64,000 nt of DNA, taken from positions 1,054,001 through 1,118,000 of the forward strand of contig NZ_CP159289.1 in assembly GCF_040448675.1 (NCBI RefSeq), in the 5' to 3' direction. The position numbers and the translations under genes were made by a program. The notes beneath the pieces are model-generated. The model ran no database searches, was not told the origin of the DNA, and saw nothing but the letters and a program-made list of their open reading frames with translations. This document shows, piece by piece, positions 37,023 to 45,882 of the stretch. This DNA comes from Dyadobacter sp. 676. GTDB lineage: Bacteria > Bacteroidota > Bacteroidia > Cytophagales > Spirosomataceae. Position 1 is the stretch's first letter. Each line of letters begins with the position of its first letter.

Positions 37023-37092
37023 TAATTCCATTGCGGCAATTCCATTGAGGCAATTCCATTGCGGCAATTCCATTGAGGCAATTCCCACCGGG
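37023..37092. repeat. Five 14-bp tandem repeats
   Basis: Units CAATTCCATTGCGG and CAATTCCATTGAGG alternate (TAATTCCATTGCGG first, CAATTCCCACCGGG last). This is a 28-bp period made of two 14-bp half-units. It lies 54-123 bases before the SDR start codon. Confidence 0.85.
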
Positions 37093-37145
37093 GCTGAGGC
37101 ACGGTTTTTACCTGACTGGTGCGCTTTCAAACAACAGTCAAGATT

Positions 37146-37937
37146 ATGGAAAACAGAGGAAAATATGCACTGATCACCGGTGCTACGAGTGGAATCGGGC
37201 TGGAACTGGCCAAGTTATTCGCGAAAGACGGTTTTAACCTCGTGATTACTGCACGGGATATCGCCGAATTGGACGAAACCGCCACATTGCTGCGGGCCGA
37301 AGGCGTAGAGGTACTACCCATCGCGAAAGACCTCTTCGACCGCGAGCAGGCATTTGGTTTGTATGCCGATATCAAGCAGAAAGATATCGAGATAGACGTT
37401 CTGGTCAATAATGCAGGTCAGGGTGTATACGGCCACTTCGAGCAGATCGACGTCGATCGTGAGCTGCGGATCATCGACCTCAACATCGCTTCGCTGGTGA
37501 TCCTGACAAAGTGTTTCCTGTCGGATATGCTGGCCCGGAATTCGGGAAGGATACTCAACCTCGCATCTATCGCAAGCAAGCTGCCGGGGCCTTGGCAGGC
37601 TGTTTACCACGGTACGAAGGCTTTTGTGCTTTCGTTTACAGAAGCCATCCGGGAAGAGACCAAGGACAGTGGCGTGACGATCACAGCCCTGATGCCGGGC
37701 GTCACCGATACCGATTTCTTCAACAAAGCCGATATGGAAAATAGCAGGGCGGTCCAGGACGAGGACGACCTCGCGGACCCGGCCGTGGTAGCGCGCGATG
37801 GCTACGAAGCGTTGATGGCCGGCAAAGACAAGGTGATTTCAGGCTTTAAAAACAAAATGCAGGTTGCGATGAGCGCGGTGATGCCCGACAGCGTGGTGGC
37901 GCATCAGATGAGCGAGCAACAAAAGCCTGTAAACTAG
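37146..37937 (+). CDS. Short-chain dehydrogenase/reductase (SDR)
   Basis: Classical SDR of 263 residues. The cofactor motif is TGATSGIG at about residues 12-19, NNAG appears in VLVNNAGQGVYG, catalytic Ser is in ILNLASIAS, and the YxxxK motif is YHGTK. The C-terminal KNKMQVAMSAVMPDSVVA resembles the DltE/YqjQ-like SDRs that act on lipid-like or unknown carbonyl substrates. The start at 37146 (MENRGKYALI) fits the family better than 37119. It ends at a bidirectional terminator facing the second SDR. Confidence 0.85.
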   Translation: MENRGKYALITGATSGIGLELAKLFAKDGFNLVITARDIAELDETATLLRAEGVEVLPIAKDLFDREQAFGLYADIKQKDIEIDVLVNNAGQGVYGHFEQIDVDRELRIIDLNIASLVILTKCFLSDMLARNSGRILNLASIASKLPGPWQAVYHGTKAFVLSFTEAIREETKDSGVTITALMPGVTDTDFFNKADMENSRAVQDEDDLADPAVVARDGYEALMAGKDKVISGFKNKMQVAMSAVMPDSVVAHQMSEQQKPVN

Positions 37938-37976
37938 GAGTAGCATTAACCAGAACTAAATCAGAGGTGTTTATCC

Positions 37977-38008
37977 AAACCGGGGATGTTTGTCCCCGGT
38001 TTCTTTTT
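37977..38008. terminator. Bidirectional terminator between two SDR genes
   Basis: Stem AAACCGGGGA (37977-37986) and TCCCCGGTTT (37993-38002) with a 6-base loop, followed by CTTTTTAC on the plus strand. The minus-strand side has only the AAA of the stem. Confidence 0.8.
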
Positions 38009-39032
38009 ACAATTCATTATTTCTGGCTGCTGCCGCATCGGTACGGGAACCAATTATACCCCTGGTGGCTTCCGATTCACTTTCATATCCTTTTTTTACG
38101 TGTTTGCTGTCGCTTCGGGGAAGAAAGCGGTCCACCCAGCGCATAAGTGTTGTGACAGCGCCCGGCGCAATGCCGTTCATCACAGACGCCGCACGGCCAA
38201 CGGGTGTCAGAAATACCTCGGTATCGCCCGCCGCAATGCCCTCGACAACGCAGGAGGCGGCCTTCCGTGCATCCTGCGAAAGCAAAGGCAACGAATCGGC
38301 GATCTTGAACCAGGCGTATTCTTCCTCGTGATCTCCTTTTAACGAGATATTCCGCGGGCTACCAGTTCGCATGAGGCTGGGAATCACTGTCGTTACATGG
38401 ATATAGTCTTTTTTTAGTTCCGCGGCCAACCCTTCGGAAAGGCTTGTCAATGCAAACTTACTCACGCTGTAAGGCAGCATATGCGGCACCGAAACCTTTC
38501 CGCCGATCGACGATATGTTGGCGATATGCCCAACGCCCCTGGCCCTGAAATGCGGTAGTATCGCTTGGATCATATGCAGCGCAGTCCAGCAGTTAGCAGC
38601 CATTACCCGCTGATAATCCTCGGCTTCCAACACATTCTCCGGCCCCACCAGCATTATGCCGGCATTGTTCACCAGCACGTCGATCCGCCCGAACCGCCCG
38701 AGAACCTGGTCCACGACGCGCTGTGCCTCGCCGGCGCGTGTGAGGTCCGCGGCAACGGCCAGTACGCTTCCTCCAAGTTCCGAAGCCGCTCTGTTCAGAT
38801 GCTCCTCGGAACGTGCGCACAATGCTACCGCCGCCCCCTTCTCCTGAACGATCCGGGCAATTTCGAGCCCCAGCCCGCGCGAACCGCCCGTGATCAGTAC
38901 TACCTTGTCACGGAAATCGAGCCGGGTCGCACGGCGGTATACGGCCCGGGCGAAAGCCAGTAATCCGACCCCTGCCAAAACGATACCCAGCGACCGGCCA
39001 TTCTTATTCTGGAATCCAAATGTGTTTTTCAT
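38007..39032 (-). CDS. Membrane-anchored short-chain dehydrogenase/reductase
   Basis: SDR of 341 residues with an N-terminal hydrophobic anchor (about 13-30, SLGIVLAGVGLLAFARAVY) before the Rossmann domain. TGGSRGLG is the cofactor motif, then NNAG in VLVNNAGIMLVG, Ser in IANISSIGG and YSVSK (YxxxK). The extra 90 C-terminal residues (MRWVDRFLPRS onwards) are charged. A membrane-tethered SDR of this kind may act on a lipid or isoprenoid substrate, which is inference. It faces the 37146 SDR and is downstream of a terminator belonging to the 39170 gene. Confidence 0.85.
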   Translation of the reverse strand: MKNTFGFQNKNGRSLGIVLAGVGLLAFARAVYRRATRLDFRDKVVLITGGSRGLGLEIARIVQEKGAAVALCARSEEHLNRAASELGGSVLAVAADLTRAGEAQRVVDQVLGRFGRIDVLVNNAGIMLVGPENVLEAEDYQRVMAANCWTALHMIQAILPHFRARGVGHIANISSIGGKVSVPHMLPYSVSKFALTSLSEGLAAELKKDYIHVTTVIPSLMRTGSPRNISLKGDHEEEYAWFKIADSLPLLSQDARKAASCVVEGIAAGDTEVFLTPVGRAASVMNGIAPGAVTTLMRWVDRFLPRSDSKHVKKGYESESEATRGIIGSRTDAAAARNNEL

Positions 39033-39039
39033 AATTGAT

Positions 39040-39090
39040 AAAAAAAAGCCGGTGAACTACGCGCTGTTTTCGATCGTGTAATTCACCGGC
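39040..39090 (-). terminator. Terminator after the 39170 gene
   Basis: On the minus strand a 9-bp stem GCCGGTGAA/TTCACCGGC encloses about 25 bases and is followed by a run of eight T. It lies 8 bases upstream of the SDR start codon, so the SDR needs its own start signal further upstream. Confidence 0.75.
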
Positions 39091-39169
39091 CATGATGGTG
39101 GTTGACAAATACCTTCCGGATTGTTTAAGGGCGGCAGAGTGTATCCATAAGTTTCGGGGGTTGACAAGC

Positions 39170-39640
39170 TCAGGCAACAAACGAGAAATCCTCCTGCCGG
39201 TTGTCAGGAAGACTGCCGACTTCCTTTACAAGCGAACTTTCCAGCACCGAAAGTTTATCGATATGCTCGGCACACGCACGCGCGGCATCGCTGTCCTGGT
39301 CCAGGTGAGGCAAAAGTGCCCGGTACTCTTCGAGGATCACCTGCTGCTGCGACGCGATTTCTGAAAGCAGTTCATATTGGCTCACCGAATCCGCATCGAA
39401 GTCGTCGGCGCTCCGCGTAATGCTGGACAGCTCACCGTCGTCGAGGTTGCTTTTTACCGACTCGTACATACTTCCTACATCCTTTTTAAACAACAGCGAC
39501 ATCATATAGCCGTTGCTGCAAATGCGTCTCAATCTGCTGGTTGTATCGAGCCCCATCGCCGACCGGAACAGCGACTCCTGCCTCTTATACATCCGCCAGA
39601 TTCTGGCAACACACCTTACAATGTTCCTTGCATCACTCAT
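39170..39640 (-). CDS. Small helical protein of unknown function
   Basis: Protein of 156 residues with no signal peptide or membrane segment. The predicted pattern is four or five amphipathic helices (YKRQESLFRSAMGLDTTSRL; GSMYESVKSNLDDGELSSIT; YELLSEIASQQQVILEEYRA; AEHIDKLSVLESSLVKEVGS), reminiscent of four-helix-bundle proteins such as the DUF2383/ferritin-like group, but metal ligands are not evident. It is followed by a good terminator and is transcribed alone. Confidence 0.6.
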   Translation of the reverse strand: MSDARNIVRCVARIWRMYKRQESLFRSAMGLDTTSRLRRICSNGYMMSLLFKKDVGSMYESVKSNLDDGELSSITRSADDFDADSVSQYELLSEIASQQQVILEEYRALLPHLDQDSDAARACAEHIDKLSVLESSLVKEVGSLPDNRQEDFSFVA

Positions 39641-39847
39641 AGTCCTGAATTTTTGTAGCGCTACGTTAGCCCTAGATTACTTACCATATCGTTGGAATGT
39701 GCGCCCTTACGTAAAAACTGTTCCAATGCAAGCACTGGCGGCAAGTACCGGAGGAACCGACAGCCCGCCTGTGCAACTCTGCGAAAATTAGCGCTAGTAG
39801 CCAGACACTTAACTAAAAAATACGACCAGATTCGGCCCAAGCCGCGC
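39641..39847. other. Intergenic, nothing recognised
   Basis: About 200 bases with an AT-richer middle. The only long open frame is the minus-strand extension at 39661-39906, which overlaps the MBL gene tail and looks like chance. No hairpin with T run or box is clear. Confidence 0.5.
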
Positions 39848-40816
39848 TCAAAAGTTGGGGAGTGAGAGGAACTCCTTGCGCGATCGTTGCCGCGAAAAAT
39901 ACACACATCCCAATGCGATCACGGCGGCGCTGCCTACCAGTGCCAGCACCGCTCCCGGACGTGTGCGGCTTTGTGGCAACGATACCACGCCGTCGCGGTT
40001 CGTTACGGCGGGTTCGGCCACATAACGGCCATTGCGGGGAACCGCCCGGTCCGGAAAATTGAGCGCCAGGTCCATCAGCTGTTGCCGCATTTCACGGCCC
40101 GCCATAGGTTTGCCATGACCCGTGGCGACGATTTCGGGAGAAAGATCCGCCAATGCATTCACCGATTTCTCGGCCTGATACCAGTCGCAGGTAAAATACC
40201 TCGGCGGCCCCGAAATCACTTTCCGCTGGGTCATGACACTGAAAACCGACTCTTGCCTGGTTGTAACAAATGCGTCGCCGGCAATAAGGACCCTGTCCTT
40301 TTCGCGCCAGAGGCTGATGTGCCCCGGTGCGTGGCCGGGAGTGTGAATGTATTTCCATTCCGGAAGGAAAGGGATCTGGCCATCCAGCGGCAACGAATGG
40401 ATGGCGTCGACGAGGTCGATGGGATCATTGGGATACAATCCGGATACCAACGACAGCAATCCGCCCCCGGCACCCGGATCGGCTGGCGGGTAGTCGGACC
40501 TGCCCGTCAGATAGGGTGTTTCCAGAAAGTGGGAATAAACCGGCACCTGCCATTCACGGATTACCGCTTGCAGGGAGCCCACATGATCGAAATGGCCATG
40601 CGACAATATCACGGCAACGGGCGGTACACCTTCCCCGAAAATCGCTGCCGCTGCTGTTTTAATTTTGGGAAAAGCACTTTTTAATCCTGCATCGACGAGC
40701 ACCCACGATTTGTCCGGATTGGCGATCAGATACACATTGACCATCACGTCCTTTACTCCCCAGACACCCTCCGTAACTTCAAAGAAAGATTTCGATTGGT
40801 TATTTTCCGTTTTCAT
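39848..40816 (-). CDS. MBL-fold hydrolase with C-terminal membrane anchor
   Basis: Metallo-beta-lactamase-fold protein of 322 residues, glyoxalase II-like. Zinc motif HGHFDH is in ILSHGHFDHVGSLQAVIREW, the second His is in YIHTPGHAPGHISLW and the Asp ligand in VLIAGDAFVT; HGK in VATGHGKPMAG is the last ligand. The final 40 residues contain a hydrophobic anchor (AVLALVGSAAVIALGCVYF) with basic residues after it, so the catalytic domain is tethered at the membrane, probably facing outward if a cryptic signal exists; the topology is uncertain. The start at 40816 is preferred over 40879. It is divergent from the tandem-receiver gene. Confidence 0.85.
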   Translation of the reverse strand: MKTENNQSKSFFEVTEGVWGVKDVMVNVYLIANPDKSWVLVDAGLKSAFPKIKTAAAAIFGEGVPPVAVILSHGHFDHVGSLQAVIREWQVPVYSHFLETPYLTGRSDYPPADPGAGGGLLSLVSGLYPNDPIDLVDAIHSLPLDGQIPFLPEWKYIHTPGHAPGHISLWREKDRVLIAGDAFVTTRQESVFSVMTQRKVISGPPRYFTCDWYQAEKSVNALADLSPEIVATGHGKPMAGREMRQQLMDLALNFPDRAVPRNGRYVAEPAVTNRDGVVSLPQSRTRPGAVLALVGSAAVIALGCVYFSRQRSRKEFLSLPNF

Positions 40817-40929
40817 TCCCGTTCGTTTAATTTTTTCGAACGGAATGGTAAAAATTGTGCCATTCAACAACTTTGGCATGGTTTATTTGCATTCGAATTA
40901 CCGTACCACCCCGTACACAACCCTAGGCT

Positions 40930-41796
40930 ATGAAGACGATATATCTGGCAGATGATGATGAAGATGATCGCATGCTGATCAGACTAGCACTTGAACAAGT
41001 AACCAACCATACCCACATTGTTGAATTCGATGCCGGCGACCAGCTTATCCGGCTTATCGGCAACCAGGAATTGCCCGACGATCCGGCGGTAATCATCATG
41101 GATATGAACATGCCCCGGATGAACGGCCTGGAAACCCTCAGCCTGCTGAAAGCCAGCAAAACGTGCCGTCACATTCCGGTAGTAATGTTGTCGTCCGCAT
41201 CCCATCGCGACCTGATTCGCGAAGCCTACGGCCGGGGCGTCAATGCATTTGTAGAAAAACCGGTGTACGAATCCGATTTCGTGAGGCTTGCCAAAGCGGT
41301 GGACGCCTGTTTCCTGGATGTGGGACATGCCGACCAGCCGCTTCCGGGCAATCCGGGGAAAGAAGGCAGCATAATCGTGATCGAGGACAACGAGGATCAT
41401 CGTTTTTTTATCAGGCATGCGTTGCGTGAAACCATGCCCGCGGTGCGCGTCGTCGAATTCTCGGACGCCGCCGATGTCACTGAGCGGCTAGGGCCAATGT
41501 GGAACGATATCAGGCCGGCGCCACACCTGATACTGATGGATCTTTACCTTCCGACGCGTCAGGACGGCCTTGACCTGCTGATCAATATCCATCAACTTCT
41601 TGTAGCGAAAGACAGCCGGTCGGTGCCGGTCGTCGTCTTCTCCTGCTCCGACAAATTCGAGGATATGCGCGAGAGCTATCAGCATAATGCCAACGCATAT
41701 ATGACCAAAGGAAACAACGCTTCCGATTGGAAGTACGATTTCAGGAACCTCCATCATTTCTGGTGGAATACCGTTTCTATTCCCGAATACCGATGA
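40930..41796 (+). CDS. Tandem receiver-domain response regulator
   Basis: Stand-alone protein of 288 residues made of two receiver domains and no output domain. The first (1-125) has YLADDDEDDR, phospho-acceptor in IIMDMNMPRMNG, VVMLSSAS and VEKPVYE. The second (about 138-280) has IVIEDNEDH, LILMDLYLPTRQDG, VVVFSCSD and MTKGNN. Both resemble the Rcp1 type, which accepts phosphate from bacteriophytochrome-like or hybrid kinases. No kinase is adjacent. Two receivers in one chain could act as a phosphate sink or as a relay pair. Its gene begins 113 bases from the divergent MBL start. Confidence 0.9.
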   Translation: MKTIYLADDDEDDRMLIRLALEQVTNHTHIVEFDAGDQLIRLIGNQELPDDPAVIIMDMNMPRMNGLETLSLLKASKTCRHIPVVMLSSASHRDLIREAYGRGVNAFVEKPVYESDFVRLAKAVDACFLDVGHADQPLPGNPGKEGSIIVIEDNEDHRFFIRHALRETMPAVRVVEFSDAADVTERLGPMWNDIRPAPHLILMDLYLPTRQDGLDLLINIHQLLVAKDSRSVPVVVFSCSDKFEDMRESYQHNANAYMTKGNNASDWKYDFRNLHHFWWNTVSIPEYR

Positions 41797-42048
41797 ATCA
41801 GCGGAAATACACCTGCCCTATTTCGCATTAATTCAAGCCGTTAGCCATGATGTGAGGGGTACATTGGAAGTCGCCGCTCAGATAGGCCTGATGGTCGTTC
41901 GGGAACGGTGCAGCTGCTCGGGGGCGAGATTCGAAGCGAGACCTCCGGAGCTGCCGGTCACCGGAAGCTCTGCATGCTCTTTCCCCAGTGAACGAGGCTG
42001 GAACGGGATTTGCATTTATGGGTACAACATTTTTACCCGACACATTTC

Positions 42049-42522
42049 ATGAGCAAAAAAGAAATTTACCTCGTTGAAGATTCCGGTGATTTCAGGCGGC
42101 TCGTCCGTACGATATTCAGTAAATTTCTTCCAGAATATCACCTGCGGTCTTTTCAGGGAGGGCAGGAACTTTATCAATACATGATCCTGCAATCGGCCGA
42201 GCAGTTCAAGGGGAGGCGGCCTGGCCTGATCATCATGGACCTAAACCTGCCCGCTATCGGTGGGCTGGAACTTCTGAAACTGATCCGGCGGACCCCTTCC
42301 AATACCGAAACCGAGTGGAAATCTATTCCCATTGTGATTCTGAGCGGTAGTGCCGGACAGGAAGAGATCAACAAATGCTACCAGGCCGGCGCCAATTCCT
42401 TTTTTGTCAAACCCGTCGATTTTGAAGAACTGCACGTGCTGCTCGAGACCATGTGCCGCTACTGGATCGATTACAACCGGCTAGCCAGAACAGACATTTC
42501 CCATTCAATACCAGCCCAATGA
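42049..42522 (+). CDS. Single-domain response regulator
   Basis: Receiver-only protein of 157 residues. It has IYLVEDSGDF, the phospho-acceptor region LIIMDLNLPAIGG, IVILSGSAG and FFVKPVDFEEL. The C-terminal tail (YWIDYNRLARTDISHS) carries no output domain. The start at 42049 is chosen at the receiver N-terminus. It is translationally coupled to the LLM oxidoreductase by an ATGA overlap. The 252 bases before it, after the tandem receiver gene, show no gene I can recognise. Confidence 0.88.
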   Translation: MSKKEIYLVEDSGDFRRLVRTIFSKFLPEYHLRSFQGGQELYQYMILQSAEQFKGRRPGLIIMDLNLPAIGGLELLKLIRRTPSNTETEWKSIPIVILSGSAGQEEINKCYQAGANSFFVKPVDFEELHVLLETMCRYWIDYNRLARTDISHSIPAQ

Positions 42523-43487
42523 CCAAGCGTATCGGTTACCACGCATCACACGAACAATTCAAACCAGGGGAGCTCCTCGCGCTTGTACAACGCGCCGGAC
42601 GCGCAGGGTTCACCGAAGTACTCAGCTCCGACCATTTTTACCCCTGGAGCGACGCCCAGGGTGAGAGCGGCTTTGCATGGAGCTGGCTGGGAGCCGCCAT
42701 GCAGGCGACCAATCTGAATTTCGGGATCGTAAATGCCCCCGGCCAGCGTTACCATCCGGCGATCATCGCCCAGGCCGTGGCTACACTGTGTGAAATGTTC
42801 CCCGGCCGGTTCTGGATTGCCACCGGCAGCGGGCAATTCCTCAACGAACATATCACGTCCCCCGACTGGCCCCCCAAGGAAATCCGCAATCAGCGCCTGC
42901 ACGAAAGCGTGGATATCATGCGTGCATTGTGGCGTGGCGAAACGATCACCCGGAAGGGGCTGATCGACATATTCGAAGCGCGCCTTTATACGCTGCCGGG
43001 CTACATGCCGACGGTCATCGGGGCCGCATTGACCGAAGTTACCGCGCGCTGGCTCGGTGGTTGGGCCGACGGCATGATTACCACTTCCCGTCCCCCGGAG
43101 GAACTCAAAAGAATGATCGGCGCGTTTCGCGAAGGCGGCGGCGAAGGCAAGCCGGTTTACGTAAAAGTGCAGCTGTCCTACGACCCGGACCTGCGGCTTG
43201 CTCTCCAAAGCGCGCACCAGCAATGGCGAAACAACGTATTTCCGTCGAAACTGCTTTCGGATATTCGCTCGCCGGACGGGCTCGACGCCGCGGGCTCCAT
43301 GGTAAGCGAAACGGATATGTACGCGGCCGTACGCATTTCCGACAGTATCGACCAGCACATCGAATGGCTCGCCGCTGACCTCGAACAGGGTGCCGACCAC
43401 CTGTATTTGCACAATGTGAACCTTATGCAGGAACAATTTATCGATGTTTTCGGGGAGAGGGTATTGCCGGCACTGATGAGGGGCTAG
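42519..43487 (+). CDS. LLM-class flavin-dependent oxidoreductase
   Basis: Luciferase-like monooxygenase fold of 322 residues, close to the TIGR03885 group: RIGYHASHEQFKPGELLALV, then SSDHFYPWSDAQGESGFAWS, FGIVNAPGQRYHPAIIAQAV, GRFWIATGSGQFLNEHITS and GGWADGMITTSRPPEEL. The TIGR03885 group was, as I recall, described as using FMN rather than F420, which Bacteroidota do not make. Its natural substrate is unknown. In other genomes this gene sits beside trehalose-synthase-like GH13 genes, as here, although the two face each other. Confidence 0.82.
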   Translation: MTKRIGYHASHEQFKPGELLALVQRAGRAGFTEVLSSDHFYPWSDAQGESGFAWSWLGAAMQATNLNFGIVNAPGQRYHPAIIAQAVATLCEMFPGRFWIATGSGQFLNEHITSPDWPPKEIRNQRLHESVDIMRALWRGETITRKGLIDIFEARLYTLPGYMPTVIGAALTEVTARWLGGWADGMITTSRPPEELKRMIGAFREGGGEGKPVYVKVQLSYDPDLRLALQSAHQQWRNNVFPSKLLSDIRSPDGLDAAGSMVSETDMYAAVRISDSIDQHIEWLAADLEQGADHLYLHNVNLMQEQFIDVFGERVLPALMRG

Positions 43488-43490
43488 CGC

Positions 43491-45128
43491 TCAGGAAAGC
43501 ATCTGGTAGGAGCAGGAGAGCCACAGATAGCCGTATGCCGGCATTTTCAATTTCAGTTTTCCTGATTTGACCGGATATGCGCGCCCTGTCAGCAAGTCGT
43601 CCAGTTTCCTGTCCGGGGCTCCTTCTAACCGGACGATACATTGCACCGCCTTGCCGCTCAGGTTATGGACGCAAAACCATTGTTCCTGCTGGTTTTCGTA
43701 AGAATGCGCCAGTACTTCCGGTGCATCGACCGGTACCGGTCGGAAATCGCTGGTACCGATAACAGCCGCATTGCGCCGGAGCGCGACGAGTTTCCTGATA
43801 AACGTCCAGAGGGAATCCGGCGACGCCCGCTGGTTTTCGACATTGATATTTTTGTAGGAGAAATCTCCCCTTCGGATAAGCTTACCTACTAATCCGCGCT
43901 TTGGGGACGAGGAAAACCCTGCATTTCTGCCGGCAGTCCATTGCATAGGGCAGCGTACGCTGTTGCGGCCTTCGAGCGTCAGGTCTTCGCCCATACCGAT
44001 TTCATCCCCGTAAACGATCTTGGGTGTGCCCGGAAGCGAGAACAGAAGGCTGTACGCCATTTTCAAACGCCGTATATCACCGCCCAGCATCGGTGCGAGC
44101 CTGCGCCGTATGCCACGATTATAAATGATCATCCCCTCCTCGGGTGCGAACGATTTGTAAACCGCCTGCCGTTCTTCATCGGTTAATTGTGTGAGGTCCA
44201 GCTCATCGAGATTTCGCAGGAAGTTCACCGACTGGGAGCTTTGCAATTTCCCATGCAGTAGCCGGTAGCTGCGCATGATCGGTTCCGCTTTACCGGTTGC
44301 CAGGGCGAGGTATAAGTAGTTATTCAGGAAGAAATTGAAACACATATCCATTTGGGAGCCGTCCATGAAGTGGGTTACTTCCTCCGGCTCGGTGTCTACC
44401 TCTCCTACCAGCATGACGCTTTCGTCCAGCGACTTGACGTGCCGGAAAATGTCCCGCAAAGGCAAATGCACATCTCCGGGGTCCATGTCGTCGTGCCCGG
44501 GATATTCGGTCATACGCCCGGCGGCATCCAGCCGGAAACCGGACACGCCGAAGGCCAGCCAGAAATCGAGAATGCGTTTGATCTCGTCCCGGACGTCTGC
44601 ATTATGGATATTGAGGCTCGGCTCGAAATGATAAAACCGGTGGTGATAGTAGGCACCGGCAATGGGTTCGAAGGTCCACACGCTGGATTCTTCACCGGGG
44701 AACAGCGTTTCATTGCCCGCAGTTGGCACAGGCGGGTGCCGGGTCCAGTAATAGTAATTACGAAAACGTGATTCCGGCGCATATCGCGCCGCCTCGAACC
44801 AGGGATGCCGGTTGGATGTGTGGTCGACGACCAGGTCCATAATAATCCGGATACCCATTGCACCGGCCTCATGCAAAAATGCGAGGAAATCGTCCAGGGT
44901 ACCATATTTGGCGCCGATGTGCAGGTAATCGGTAACATCGTACCCGTTGTCCCCCTCGGTCGAGTCGTAAAAAGGCAGCAGCCATAATGCCGTAACACCC
45001 AATTCGCTCAGGTAAGGCAATTTTTGCGCAAGGCCTTTAAAATCCCCGATCCCATCGCCGTTACTGTCGAAAAACCTTTCTACATCGACAGCATATATAA
45101 CCGCATTGGTCCACCACTTTTCATTCAT
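43491..45128 (-). CDS. GH13 enzyme, trehalose synthase-like
   Basis: Glycoside hydrolase family 13 protein of 545 residues with an (alpha/beta)8 barrel and a C-terminal beta domain. Motifs: region I DLVVDHTS, nucleophile region GFRLDAAGRM, acid/base in LVGEVDTEPEE. Region IV reads FLRNLDELD, where the family has NHD; the conserved His is Leu (codon CTC instead of CAC). The sequence WWTNAVIYAVDVERFFDSNG at the N-terminus is typical of trehalose synthase (GH13_16) rather than amylase. Trehalose synthase interconverts maltose and trehalose and would serve osmoprotection. It starts in an ATGA overlap with the phosphoribosyltransferase stop. Confidence 0.85.
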   Translation of the reverse strand: MNEKWWTNAVIYAVDVERFFDSNGDGIGDFKGLAQKLPYLSELGVTALWLLPFYDSTEGDNGYDVTDYLHIGAKYGTLDDFLAFLHEAGAMGIRIIMDLVVDHTSNRHPWFEAARYAPESRFRNYYYWTRHPPVPTAGNETLFPGEESSVWTFEPIAGAYYHHRFYHFEPSLNIHNADVRDEIKRILDFWLAFGVSGFRLDAAGRMTEYPGHDDMDPGDVHLPLRDIFRHVKSLDESVMLVGEVDTEPEEVTHFMDGSQMDMCFNFFLNNYLYLALATGKAEPIMRSYRLLHGKLQSSQSVNFLRNLDELDLTQLTDEERQAVYKSFAPEEGMIIYNRGIRRRLAPMLGGDIRRLKMAYSLLFSLPGTPKIVYGDEIGMGEDLTLEGRNSVRCPMQWTAGRNAGFSSSPKRGLVGKLIRRGDFSYKNINVENQRASPDSLWTFIRKLVALRRNAAVIGTSDFRPVPVDAPEVLAHSYENQQEQWFCVHNLSGKAVQCIVRLEGAPDRKLDDLLTGRAYPVKSGKLKLKMPAYGYLWLSCSYQMLS

Positions 45129-45832
45129 GGATCAGAAATATGTTCCTGGCCTTGCAAGCTCCTGACAAACTCCCAGCCGGATCGCAGATAGGAGCCTTTC
45201 CGGACGATCGCCTGCAATTCTTCGTCCGTGAGATCGCGGAACGAGGCATACACCTGCCCCACCGCGTAAAACCATTCAGGCATGACAAGTATTTCCAATG
45301 CGTCGGCCTGGTTCAGGTGCCCATCGTAGTTATTACCTGAAACAGGCACCGCGATTACCACTTTTCGGGCGCCTCTCTTGCGGCACAGGCGCAGCACAGG
45401 CACCAGCGTCACCCCGGTAGCAATACCGTCGTCGACAATGATGACCGTCCTTCCCTGCATATCGGGCAACGGCTTCCCGCTTTTATAAAGCCGGATCCGC
45501 CGGTTGACTTCGTCGGTCTGCTCGTCTATGATCCCGCCGATCTTCTCCGGTTCGAGCGCGTTTTTATACCGCGACGACACATATACCGACAAGTCCTCGG
45601 CGATAGCCCCGAAGCCGACTTCGGGGTGACCGGGTACCGGTAATTTTCTCGAAATCACCATAGCCAGGTCGGTTTCAAGACATTTGGCGACATAGTAAGC
45701 CACCTCCAGACCTCCCCTGGGCACGCCCAGTACGAGCGGATCGGCGTTTTTATAGCGTCCCGTCAGGAAACGTCCCAGTTGCTCCCCCGCATCTTTCCGG
45801 TCGGCGAAAACGATATCGTTGCTTCGGTTCAT
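45125..45832 (-). CDS. Phosphoribosyltransferase-domain protein
   Basis: Type I PRTase-fold protein of 235 residues. The PRPP loop is TVIIVDDGIATGVTLVPVLR, and the N-terminal strand reads VFADRKDAGEQLGRFL with GVPRGGLEVAYYVAKCL as the hood/PPi-loop region. Proteins of this kind, a group distinct from Hpt/Upp/Pyr enzymes, are common in stress gene blocks of Bacteroidota and Proteobacteria, sometimes fused to alpha/beta hydrolases. Their substrate is not known. The start at 45832 (MNRSNDIVFADRK) is preferred over 45865. It is translationally coupled to the GH13 gene. Confidence 0.82.
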   Translation of the reverse strand: MNRSNDIVFADRKDAGEQLGRFLTGRYKNADPLVLGVPRGGLEVAYYVAKCLETDLAMVISRKLPVPGHPEVGFGAIAEDLSVYVSSRYKNALEPEKIGGIIDEQTDEVNRRIRLYKSGKPLPDMQGRTVIIVDDGIATGVTLVPVLRLCRKRGARKVVIAVPVSGNNYDGHLNQADALEILVMPEWFYAVGQVYASFRDLTDEELQAIVRKGSYLRSGWEFVRSLQGQEHISDP

Positions 45833-45882
45833 GTGTCTCATTGTCTGTACAAAAATGCCGGGCATGCACTTTTGCCCGGTAA

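Noticed and set aside
39661..39906. Minus-strand open frame after the MBL gene
   Set aside because: It overlaps the MBL tail in another frame and has atypical composition.
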